From: Nocardia alba NBRC 108234 | GTDB lineage: Bacteria; Actinomycetota; Actinomycetes; Mycobacteriales; Mycobacteriaceae | Assembly (NCBI RefSeq): GCF_001612665.1 | Contig: NZ_BDAX01000002.1 | Span: 558,001-622,000, forward strand | DNA: 64,000 bases | Direction of reading: 5' to 3' | In this document: positions 17,844 through 25,761 of the stretch, piece after piece | How positions within the stretch are numbered: position 1 is the stretch's first letter | Layout: each line of letters starts with the position of its first letter | Program-made: the position numbers and the translations under genes | The notes under the pieces: generated by a model | What the model was told of the DNA's origin: nothing | What the model saw: only the letters and a program-made list of their open reading frames with translations | Databases searched by the model: none

Positions 17844-18470
17844 TCAGCGGTGCCAAATTCTCCACATCGCGAGACTGTCGTTGTAGGTCCGGACTCGCTC
17901 GACCGCGTCCAGGAGTTCGCGCCCCTCGGTCAGCTCGTAGAACAGCAGTAGCGAAGCGATGAATGCCGCATGACCGTCTGGTTGACCAGTGGGCGCGACG
18001 TAGCTACTGGCACCGACCTGCAGAAATGCCTCGGCCAAAGCGGGTTCACCGGTTTCGCATCCGAGCGATATCACGGCGCTCCCGGGTATCTGCAGGTGTT
18101 TCCTGACCTGGTCAGGGCCGATATTCCCTGCGAAGGGCTGGGCATCGGCGATTTCGCCGCCGAGCTCGGGGAGGTAAATCGAGCCGCTGTCACCGTGGCA
18201 GCACACGATCACATAAGGCGCGATCGGGCGGTTGCTACCCAGCGCGGCGATAACATGGCGTGCCTGGCCAACCGGCAGATAGTTGACCTGAATTCCTAGT
18301 TCTTCCAGCGCACTTCGCAGGGTCAGTGCTGAGCTGTCGCCGATGTCGAGTAAATCTACCTCGGTCCAGGCGAGCTTCCCGTTGACGACGTCTTCGATTC
18401 GCGAATTCGGCACCAGCCCAACACTACCGAGGTGAGCAAACAGGTCTGCGGATCGTGTGCGCTGACCCAT
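17844..18470 (-). CDS. Caspase-like (CHAT-like) His/Cys protein, hypothetical
   Basis: A 208-residue protein. Two motifs stand out: His92 in VIVCCHGDSGSIYLPE and Cys138 in AVISLGCETG, each at the end of a hydrophobic strand. This is the arrangement of the His-Cys dyad in caspase-fold proteases of the CHAT and clan CD type. The C-terminal SSYVAPTGQPDGHAAFIAS followed by an aliphatic helix also fits that fold. There is no signal peptide or partner domain. I started at ATG 18470 (MGQRTRSADLF); the ribosome binding site is weak and the frame is open upstream. Flanking genes are broken, so context does not show a role. It could be an orphan protease. Confidence 0.68.
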   Translation of the reverse strand: MGQRTRSADLFAHLGSVGLVPNSRIEDVVNGKLAWTEVDLLDIGDSSALTLRSALEELGIQVNYLPVGQARHVIAALGSNRPIAPYVIVCCHGDSGSIYLPELGGEIADAQPFAGNIGPDQVRKHLQIPGSAVISLGCETGEPALAEAFLQVGASSYVAPTGQPDGHAAFIASLLLFYELTEGRELLDAVERVRTYNDSLAMWRIWHR

Positions 18471-18988
18471 TGAGACCAAGCCGCGACCCGCGCGTCCCGA
18501 AGCGTTCGGCGCAGTTCGGCGGAAGATCAATGGCCAGAAAGTATCTCGGCATCCATAACGCACGGTCGTGCCGATCTCAGAATGCGTCGAGAGCCGGCGT
18601 GTCGGCTGGCAATGTCGCGATCCCGCGGGTCGACGCAACCAATAGCCCGCACCCCGCCAAGACGTCCACATCAAGACCGCTGGCAACACTCGCGCACCAA
18701 CCCCGGCCGGGCCGCGACCACGCCGCCAGGGTTAAAACTCAAGCTAGCGACTGTTCCGGATCCGCCGCCGCGGCACCAAAAGCTAACCAGCGCAAGACCA
18801 CCAACCTTTACCGCTGCCCCGGGACCGGTCCGACGCTGCCCTGTTCGTGGGGCGGCTGCAACAGTGGCTGGTCGTGCTCGATGCCCACGACAGTGCCGCG
18901 GCCCGCGAGCTCCATCGTGCTGGTGACACCGGAACAAGCACCACTGGCTTTGTGATGTGATGTTTCAGGCCGTGAGCACAGGACAGGC
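18471..18988. other. Gene-free stretch in decay zone
   Basis: About 500 bp with no supported gene. The plus-strand frame ending at 18958 (GRLQQWLVVLDAHDSAAARE, then a stop) has protein-like character and could be the tail of a lost gene, but no start or homologue is apparent. Confidence 0.4.
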
Positions 18989-20365
18989 ATGCAAGGCGAC
19001 GTCCCAGCCGCCGACCGCGGCAACGGCCGAAGCACTCAGGGCTACACCTGCAACATCACCCGCGTCGGAAGCTACGCCGGACACGGCGGCGGCGTGGTGT
19101 CGGCGGCCTTCGACACCTGCGGATACATCGGCAGCTTCATCCCCGGCAGCTTCGACGGCCCCGCGGGTCGGCGTTCAGGTGCTCGATGTCGCGGACCCCG
19201 CCAACCCGGTCCTCACCGGCGCTCTCACCGAACCCCCGATGCCGGCAGGCACCTGGGAGTCGTTGAAGGACAACACCGCCCGCAAACTCCTCGCCGCTAC
19301 CGGCGCGCCCTTCCTGACCGGCGCGGGATTGATGTCGATCTACGACATCTCCGACGGTCGCCATCCACGACTGCTCAACGCCGGCGCGGGAAGCAACCTG
19401 TCGCTCCCGTTGTCGATCACCGCCAATGAAGGCGGCTTCTCCCCCGACGGCAACACCTATTGGTCCTCCGGCGTCGCCCCGGCCTGGTCAGCGCCATCGA
19501 CCTGCGCGACCCCGCCCAACCGAAGGTCATCTGGCAGGACCTGCCCGGCCCGTCCATGCACGGCATTGGTTTCAGCCCCGACGGTAAACGCCTCTACCTC
19601 ACCAACAACATGGTTGGCGTCACCATCATGGACATCTCCGCGGTCCAGCGCCGCGATTCCGACCCGGTGATCCCCGTCCTGTCGGAGACCACCTAGACCG
19701 ACGGCTGGGCCACCCAGCACGCGATCCCCGTGACCTACGGCGACACCCCGTACCTGTTCGCGCCCGACGAAGCGGGCAGCGGCGGAGTCAAGCTCATCGA
19801 CATCTCCGACGAGACCCGTCCACGAGTGGTCAACTCGATCAAACTCGAGATCAACCTTCCCGAAAACCTCGACACCGCACTGGCATCGAGCATGGGTGGG
19901 TCCATCTTCTCCTACGATCCCCACTATTACACCGCCGATCGTCGCGCCGACCCGACCGCGCTCGCTTGCGCATGGTTCGGCTCCGGTATCCGGGTCTTCG
20001 ACGTCCGAGATCCTTTCCACGTCAAAGACATCGGCTACTACAACCCACTCGCGCGCAAGAACGACGTCGATCAGATCATCAACTCCGCGCACAAGACGAT
20101 GTCGGTCATCGACGCACCCGTCCTCGGCGCGAACGCCCTGATGCAGGCCATCGCCGGTGGTGTGTTCGACCCCGGGCAAGCGCTGAGCTCACGCTCCGGT
20201 CAGCTCGTCTTCGGCGACATGTCCAGCGACTGGTGCACCTCCCCGCCCCACTGGCACGGAAACCAACTCTGGGTCAGCTGCAACGACAACACCTACTCCA
20301 CCTTGGCACTCGGCCCCGCGGCCTACACCCCACCCGCCGACCAGCAGACGACTATCGGCTCATGA
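18989..20365 (+). pseudogene. LVIVD-repeat (beta-propeller) protein, broken
   Basis: Segments of one protein can be followed across frames. CNITRVGSYAGHGGGVVSAA is in the first frame. VQVLDVADPANPVLTGALTE and FSPDGNTYWSS are in a second. SAIDLRDPAQPKVIW and GVTIMDIS are back in the first. An in-frame TAG follows at 19694-19696, after which reading resumes with VKLIDISDETRPRVVNS, IRVFDVRDPFHVKDIGYYNP and a proper C-terminus. The repeated (V/I)x(V/I)xD(V/I)xDPxxP pattern is that of LVIVD repeats, which form secreted beta-propellers. Two compensating frameshifts plus a nonsense codon indicate a pseudogene, unless the assembly has errors. It overlaps the next broken gene by ATGA. Confidence 0.75.
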
Positions 20366-20995
20366 GCGTGCGACACTGCGTGACCGCAGCCGGACTCGCC
20401 GGCATGGTCGTCGTCGGCGCGGCAATCCGGCCGCTGTTGATCGACGACGCCGCCCCCACCCATCCGGTCCTGAACCCGGTCGAGGTCGGCCTTGCCCAGG
20501 ACATGCTCGCCCACCACAGCCAGGCCCTGACGATGAACTCTCGCTTGGACCCCGGCGCCGACCCCGCCGTCACAGCGATCGCCCGCCGCATCGACACGTC
20601 CAACGCGGCGAGATCGGCCAGCTGACAGGCTGGCTGAGACTGGCGGGCCAACCCACGACCAACCGGCACCGATGTCCTGGATGCACCCAACCGGAACGCA
20701 CGAACACCGACAGCCATCCGCGGACATCACCGTTCGGGCCACCTCGATGCCCGGCATGGCAACCCAGCAAGAACTCGACATCCTGTCCGCCGCCCGCGGC
20801 CAGGACGCGGATCTGGTCTTCCTCGGCCTGATGCAGCGTCACCACTTCGGCGGAATCCAGATGGCACGCGCCGCCGATCAACTCCTCGAGGGTGGTGTCG
20901 TCGAGCAGACCGCGCGCGAGATGATGAGCAGCCAAGGTCAGGAGGCCGGAATCATGGGCCTGCAAATCTCCGCGATCCACAGCCGCTCGGAATGA
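20362..20995 (+). pseudogene. DUF305 secreted protein, broken
   Basis: A signal-anchor-like start (AAGLAGMVVVGAAIRPLL) is followed by GLAQDMLAHHSQALTMN, the histidine-rich first helix of DUF305 ferritin-like proteins. The frame then shifts near 20605 (EIGQLTGWLRLAGQP continues in another frame) and again before 20672, where PMSWM, PGMATQQELDIL and LMQRHHFGGIQMA complete the family's second half. Two frameshifts make it non-functional as read. Its start overlaps the stop of the LVIVD gene (ATGA), so the pair was once an operon, and both members have decayed. Confidence 0.75.
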
Positions 20996-21039
20996 CGGCA
21001 GCTCGGTGAGCCCGGTAACCGTCTGTTCCTTCGGGCGCA

Positions 21040-21067
21040 CGCTCACCCCACGCGTGCGGGGATGACA
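21040..21067. repeat. Solitary CRISPR-type I-E-like repeat
   Basis: The 28 bases resemble the actinobacterial type I-E repeat (CTCACCCC ... GCGGGGATGA around a GC-rich stem). Only one copy exists: no second copy occurs at the expected ~61-bp spacing on either side, and no cas gene is present. It is either a relic or chance similarity. Confidence 0.25.
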
Positions 21068-21170
21068 GGTCGGCGTCGACCGGGCTGTCAGGTCATCGTG
21101 GTCCGGGCGGCCACGCTCCGCCAGCCGCAGGGTAAAACGCAGGTAGCGACGGTGCGGCCATCGACGACCG

Positions 21171-22469
21171 TCATGAGACCGACACGCGGACCGAGAACTG
21201 ATCGTCCCAGTGCCTGTCGACACGAACGCGCGCCTCACCGAGTTCCAGCACGCGTAGTGTGCCATCGGCGTCCTCGATCAGCAGACCGAGCGCGCGCAGA
21301 GTGCGCAGACCGTCGGCGACCGCGAAGTCGAAGGAAGTCTCCCACCGGTCGCGGAACCAGTTCTCCACGCGGCGGTCGAGCTCGAGCCCGGTCAGCGGAG
21401 TCGGCGCGGTGCGCAGGAAATGGTAGGCCAGCACCGTTTCCTTGACCTCCGAATCCTCCGCCGCGGCCAGCAGCCGCCCGAACACTCCCGAATCGTTGTC
21501 GAGATTGCGGAAATACAGATGATCGGACAGGGTTTTCATCAGTTCTATCCGACGGTTCTTGAACTTGGTCAGCTGGCGAACCACATATCCGCCGAATGCC
21601 GCCGCGCCCACCCCGAGGGTGATCAGCGCGGTCCGGTCCAGCTGCACCGATTCCTCGCGCAGGCCCAGCCAGAACGCCGCCAGCAAGACGAGCAGTCCCA
21701 GTGAGCCGACGAGCTTGGTGACCAGCACAATGATCCCCGACACCACCGCGGGCACACCGATCAGCAGTTTGTCCACCGGACGCATCCTGACTCGGACACT
21801 CGGATAGAGCATCTCGAGATCGTTGCGCGGGACATTCTGGAACAGTTTCACCATCACCGTGCTCGCGGTCGGTTCCCGCGAACTCTCGGCGAAGGCGACA
21901 TACACCAAAACCATGGAATAACTGGTGAATTCGATCCGGCGCCGCCGCAGCCCGAACAGCGAACGCACCGTCTCGCTCCGCTGCGCGATGCCACGCCGGA
22001 AGAAGAGAACCTTCTCGATATCGGTGTCGTCGACCTCGAGCCGGACCTTCATCAAGGCGTGTTCGGAGAAGGCGCGCTCGATCTCGTCTGCAGCGATGCG
22101 GGTGAAATCGGCCGCTTCGGCCAGCGCGATCAGTTCGCGCTCCACTGTCGCGCGAGCGGCCGCGCGATCGTCCGTGGTGGCGACACCGAGCACGCGGACG
22201 TCCTCGGCGGGATCGACGACCTGATAGGCGTCGAGCACCGCGCTGCCGCGCACGTGATAGCCGTAGTGCACAAGGGCCGAGAGCAGATGGGCGAACTCGC
22301 GGAACAGCTCACGTTCCCCCTCGGGCAGTTCGCGCGCACACAGCGAGATCACCGTGCCCGGCCGGAACGGCAGGAAGTTCTCGGGCTCATCCTGCGACGG
22401 CGATTCGATCAACTGCGTCAACTCCTCTCGGCGTGGCCGACGTAAGCGCCCCCGAATCCGGTGCCACAC
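21171..22469 (-). CDS. DUF3754 (TMEM143-like) membrane protein
   Basis: A 432-residue protein. Its middle contains LFFRRGIAQRSETVRSLFG and VRVRMRPVDKLLIGVPAVVSG, characteristic of the DUF3754 family found in actinobacteria, cyanobacteria and mitochondria-linked TMEM143. Two transmembrane helices follow (IGVPAVVSGIIVLVTKL, then ITLGVGAAAFGGYVV), then a cytoplasmic tail with YFRNLDNDSGVFGRLLAAAEDSE and ETVLAYHFL. No biochemical function is established for the family. The GTG start has only a weak ribosome binding site, but the downstream motifs leave little room for a later start. It is a single gene with no close neighbour on its strand. Confidence 0.85.
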   Translation of the reverse strand: MWHRIRGRLRRPRREELTQLIESPSQDEPENFLPFRPGTVISLCARELPEGERELFREFAHLLSALVHYGYHVRGSAVLDAYQVVDPAEDVRVLGVATTDDRAAARATVERELIALAEAADFTRIAADEIERAFSEHALMKVRLEVDDTDIEKVLFFRRGIAQRSETVRSLFGLRRRRIEFTSYSMVLVYVAFAESSREPTASTVMVKLFQNVPRNDLEMLYPSVRVRMRPVDKLLIGVPAVVSGIIVLVTKLVGSLGLLVLLAAFWLGLREESVQLDRTALITLGVGAAAFGGYVVRQLTKFKNRRIELMKTLSDHLYFRNLDNDSGVFGRLLAAAEDSEVKETVLAYHFLRTAPTPLTGLELDRRVENWFRDRWETSFDFAVADGLRTLRALGLLIEDADGTLRVLELGEARVRVDRHWDDQFSVRVSVS

Positions 22470-22737
22470 ACAGTCCGCGGGGTCAGGCTGTCGCCGCGCC
22501 GGTCCATGGATGCTATCGATCCTCCGCCGATTCCGGGTGGCTGACCGCGACTACCGCGTCCGCTCGTAGCGGCGATCCGGGGGTTGGACGCGCAGGAACT
22601 GGGTCACGGAAGGTCGGCGTCCGATCGGCTCACCACGAGCGGCAGGAGTCCGGATACGCCGATCCACCAGCAGCGGAGAACGCCTGACGGTCGACGCCGC
22701 GGAGATACCGCACTGCCGCCGTTGATTCGGGCGAGAC

Positions 22738-23682
22738 TCAAGTGTCTCGGATCTTGCGCACGATTCCCAGCCCCAGGTGAGCAACCACAGCGAACAGCGG
22801 TGGCCAGTACCAGCTGAATTGGCCACCGGTTTGCGCGAAGGCTTGGTACAGAAGTAGGACGAGCCCCCCGGCGAATCCCGCTATGCCGGCGGGCGAGATC
22901 ACTTCCTCGCCATCCCGGTACGGGAACACAAGGCCGAGAACGCCGAGAGACACGATCATGGTTGGCAGCAGCACCGCCAGCAATGGATACAGGTCGCCCT
23001 CACGGTTCCTGCCAGCCCAGAAGAAGGTCGGGTAAACACCGGGGAACACGAACGCGATCACGTACGCCACCACCGGAGTGAGGGCCCACACCGGAATGGC
23101 CAAGACCATCAAGAGGGCCGTCGGCCCGATAATGCGGAGGGGACGATCCCATCGCTTGCGTCGAGCCATGTCGGCGGATCTCCGCTGGTACTCGACATTG
23201 TCAAGCGACCGAGGTTCACCGCGGACCTGCATGAGGGCTTCGGTCAGGGCATCTCCGCGCCGCTGAACTCTCACCTGGAAGTTGCGGCCGAGTTCGAACC
23301 TGACTCCGGAGGCGTCGCGTTCGACAATCTCATAGTCGGCGAAGTTCGGCCGGTCCATCGCGGAAAGGTGCCGATCCGACATGGGCGTCAGAGGATTCTC
23401 CAGCGACGCCACCACATCGACAACCAACGGAACCGTCGGACCAGACGCTCGAAAGTCTGCGCACACCAACGTTCCGTCGGCACGCAGCACATAGATCGAG
23501 CCGGCCTCCCAACTCCAGTCGCCACTTCGAGTGTCCCTAGCGCCTTCGTCGACGACCATCCCCAGCACCCAACCGCGCGTCCGATCGCCGGCATGTATGC
23601 CCGCGATCGATGCGGCAGTTCGGGCAGCCAGGTCCCGGATGCCGTCCGTATCGACCGTCGAGGATTCGTAATCTTCGCTCAT
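22738..23682 (-). CDS. Hypothetical four-helix membrane protein
   Basis: A 314-residue protein I do not recognise. Residues 1-185 are soluble and mixed alpha/beta; ISGIHAGDRTRGW-like and NFQVRVQRRGDALTEALMQV stretches suggest a compact domain. Four hydrophobic segments follow at about 186-310 (LRIIGPTALLMVLAIPVWAL, VVAYVIAFVFPGVYP, LYPLLAVLLPTMIVSLGVLG, GIAGFAGGLVLLLYQ). AAGG lies about seven bases before the ATG. It is 103 bp downstream of a small double-CxxC gene on the same strand, with a strong hairpin between them, so the two are probably separate transcripts. Confidence 0.72.
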   Translation of the reverse strand: MSEDYESSTVDTDGIRDLAARTAASIAGIHAGDRTRGWVLGMVVDEGARDTRSGDWSWEAGSIYVLRADGTLVCADFRASGPTVPLVVDVVASLENPLTPMSDRHLSAMDRPNFADYEIVERDASGVRFELGRNFQVRVQRRGDALTEALMQVRGEPRSLDNVEYQRRSADMARRKRWDRPLRIIGPTALLMVLAIPVWALTPVVAYVIAFVFPGVYPTFFWAGRNREGDLYPLLAVLLPTMIVSLGVLGLVFPYRDGEEVISPAGIAGFAGGLVLLLYQAFAQTGGQFSWYWPPLFAVVAHLGLGIVRKIRDT

Positions 23683-23741
23683 CCGAGCACCTTCTGTTCA
23701 GCGGCCGTGACGCGAACGTTCCGACAGCCTGTTACTTCGGA

Positions 23742-23776
23742 ATTGGTGGCGAGTCCGAGCATGACTCGCCACCAAT
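23742..23776 (-). terminator. Strong hairpin, probable terminator after the small CxxC gene
   Basis: Two perfect 14-bp arms (ATTGGTGGCGAGTC and its complement) flank a 7-base loop. The hairpin lies 9 bp past the stop of the minus-strand CxxC gene and 59 bp before the next start. No run of U follows, as is common for actinobacterial terminators. It could instead be a processing or regulatory hairpin. Confidence 0.6.
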
Positions 23777-23785
23777 ACCACTGGG

Positions 23786-23908
23786 CTACTTCGATCCTTG
23801 GCCGTTGCACGCGCCGCAGTTCACCCAGTTACCCAGATCGCTGTGCCCACCCGAGCCATTGCACCGAGGACAGACAACGTCTCGAAGGAACTGCCAAACA
23901 CCCATCAT
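23786..23908 (-). CDS. 40-residue double-CxxC (zinc-ribbon-like) protein
   Basis: A very short gene that length cut-offs miss. It reads MMGVWQFLRDVVCPRCNGSG and then continues to VNCGACNGQGSK. Two CxxC pairs, each followed by a glycine turn (CPRCNGSGG and CGACNGQG), match the repeat unit of the DnaJ-type zinc centre, so it probably binds one zinc ion. AGAGG lies five bases before the first of two adjacent ATG codons. A strong hairpin follows the stop. The role is unknown; it might be a small RNA- or protein-binding adaptor. Codon use and start context support real translation. Confidence 0.62.
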   Translation of the reverse strand: MMGVWQFLRDVVCPRCNGSGGHSDLGNWVNCGACNGQGSK

Positions 23909-24149
23909 GACAACCTCTTTCAGTCGATGAGCCGGAGAGACCCGAGCTCGGACTCGACGAGTATGTGCCGCGTCGACCAGGCAGTGAAAGAGTCAATTTC
24001 TGGTGTCATCCGGACGCTCGCGGCAGCCGCGCTCATCGCGCCCGCGCCACCTGACGCTGAAAACTGAATCTGTTCGGAGGTGGACCCCGCGTTCAAGAAT
24101 CTCCCTATCGGTTGATCGCCACGACATCGTGGCCATACACAAGGCGGCC

Positions 24150-24692
24150 ATGACTACTACACCCGAAAACCTCAGCGACGCCGCACGACGCCGACAGCCC
24201 GTGCAGGCCGCCGAAGTCCGCAGTCCGAAAGTCCGCGGAGGGGGCAAGTTCGTCGCGGTCGCGGCTGTCACGGTAGGGACGGTCACGGCCATCATTCAGG
24301 CAGGTTTGCCGTTTCTGCTGGCTGTCCGGTTCGGCGGTGGAGGCGCACTGGGCAGCTCGATGCTGGTTATACACGGTTTCCTGAGCGTCGCCTGGCTCCT
24401 GATCCTGGTGGCGTTGACGGTGACGGTCCTGCGTGCCTCGACGACGACCGAGCTGGCATACGCCTCGTCGATTCCGACGAAATGCGGCGTCGTCGCGGCG
24501 ACAATCGCCGCATTCTTCAGCACCGGGGTCAGTTTCGTCTATGGCTCCTACGGCGCACTGGCGTGGGTCACCGCCCTCATCGATCTGGCCAGCGTCGCGA
24601 TGGTCGCCGGATCGACCATCGGATCAGCCCCAGCGTCCGCGCCGCCTCCCCTCAGCGCCCGGGGTCACTATGCCAACCAGCAGCGAACCTGA
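24150..24692 (+). CDS. Hypothetical four-helix membrane protein
   Basis: A 180-residue membrane protein with four hydrophobic segments at about residues 30-57, 67-92, 106-127 and 131-152, after a basic cytoplasmic N-terminus (RRRQPVQAAEVRSPK). I started at the ATG encoding MTTTPENLS, preceded by AAGG; the frame is open further upstream without better support. Its stop lies 7 bp before the start of a lipoprotein gene, so the two form an operon. No family motif is recognised. Confidence 0.68.
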   Translation: MTTTPENLSDAARRRQPVQAAEVRSPKVRGGGKFVAVAAVTVGTVTAIIQAGLPFLLAVRFGGGGALGSSMLVIHGFLSVAWLLILVALTVTVLRASTTTELAYASSIPTKCGVVAATIAAFFSTGVSFVYGSYGALAWVTALIDLASVAMVAGSTIGSAPASAPPPLSARGHYANQQRT

Positions 24693-24699
24693 GGACCTC

Positions 24700-25761
24700 A
24701 TGAACCTGACACGTCCAGCACCTTCGCGCACCGCGATCTTCGGTTTGGCCCTCACGCTCTCGATTCTCACTGCCTGTGACAGCACCAGCAGTCCGTCGAA
24801 CAGCAGCACGAACCGCTCGCCATCGGCCTTTTCGTCGACGGTCGCGAAATCCGACGTAGGCAATGCTCATCCTTCAGGAATTCTGTATCTCCGCACCGAA
24901 CAAGGCGACTCCGCGTCGCGACCATCCACCACACTGCGCGCGCTCGACCCGGCAACCGGCTCGACCGCTGTTGTCCGCGAGTTCGTGCACCCGACCAACG
25001 TCGCACCGTCGATCGACACGAACAAGGCCATCCGTGCACGAAACGGCTTCTCACCCGACCTGCAGCGCATGGCCGCAACGAAAACCGTTGGCAGCGACAA
25101 CCATGTGGGCTGGATCGACGCCGCCAACACCTTCATCGACATCAGCGCACACAACGCCAGCACCAACAGCTTCGCGAACAAGCCCCAGGACACTTCTCCG
25201 ACATTCGACGCAACTGGCGCCTTCTACTACCTCGACCTTGTCGCCAAAGCGGTCATGCGGGTACCAGCAGGAGCAAAGAACGCCGAGCTCGTTCGCACCG
25301 AAACATTCACCCCCACAGGCATACTTCGCGACAACCCGAAACTCTACGTGTCCCCCACCGGGACCGCCAGCGTCGCTCGTTCAGGCGGACAACACCTCTA
25401 CGCCGAGCTCGACACGATCGGTTCCGGCGGCGAACTGGTCGATGACTGGCTCAGCAGTGACACATTCATCTCGCAGAAGGCGGAGAACCCACGCGGCAAC
25501 CCGATCTACCGATGCACAACAACCCCTCCGCAACGAGCGCACATGCTCGATTGCGCCGACACACCGCTGACTCCCCGCGCGAGCGACCAAGACATCAGCA
25601 CACCGGTCGCGAGTCCTGACAAGAGCCGAATCGCGTTCAGTGCCCGCCGTGATGGCACCACGAAGGTTTACGTCATCCCTGCGACAGGCGGCAGCCCGAT
25701 CGAGATCGAGCGATTCCTCGTCACCAGCGACAGCGTTACGCTGATCCAGTGGCTGCCCTAG
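24700..25761 (+). CDS. Lipoprotein with TolB/WD40-like beta-propeller
   Basis: A 353-residue exported lipoprotein. The signal peptide ends in the lipobox LTAC with Cys26 as lipid anchor, followed by a Ser/Thr-rich linker. The body has repeated strands such as SPDLQRMAATKTVGSDNHVG and SPDKSRIAFSARRDGTTKVY, the pattern of TolB-like propeller blades. It probably acts on the outer face of the membrane as a binding or scaffold protein. The ATG at 24700 has GAGG five bases upstream, just after the stop of the membrane-protein gene; an alternative ATG 30 bp earlier overlaps that gene. The last 26 bp overlap the end of the convergent histidine kinase gene. Confidence 0.8.
   Translation: MNLTRPAPSRTAIFGLALTLSILTACDSTSSPSNSSTNRSPSAFSSTVAKSDVGNAHPSGILYLRTEQGDSASRPSTTLRALDPATGSTAVVREFVHPTNVAPSIDTNKAIRARNGFSPDLQRMAATKTVGSDNHVGWIDAANTFIDISAHNASTNSFANKPQDTSPTFDATGAFYYLDLVAKAVMRVPAGAKNAELVRTETFTPTGILRDNPKLYVSPTGTASVARSGGQHLYAELDTIGSGGELVDDWLSSDTFISQKAENPRGNPIYRCTTTPPQRAHMLDCADTPLTPRASDQDISTPVASPDKSRIAFSARRDGTTKVYVIPATGGSPIEIERFLVTSDSVTLIQWLP

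Noticed and set aside
18671..18937. Minus-strand frame rich in Gly and Arg before the LVIVD remnant
   Set aside because: Composition is typical of random GC-rich DNA; no start context or family motif was found.
18989..20365. Programmed frameshifting in the LVIVD gene
   Set aside because: There is no slippery heptamer with a downstream structure, and an additional in-frame stop codon remains. Decay or sequence error is simpler.
21040..21067. CRISPR array
   Set aside because: Only one repeat-like unit is present, with no spaced second copy and no cas genes in the window.
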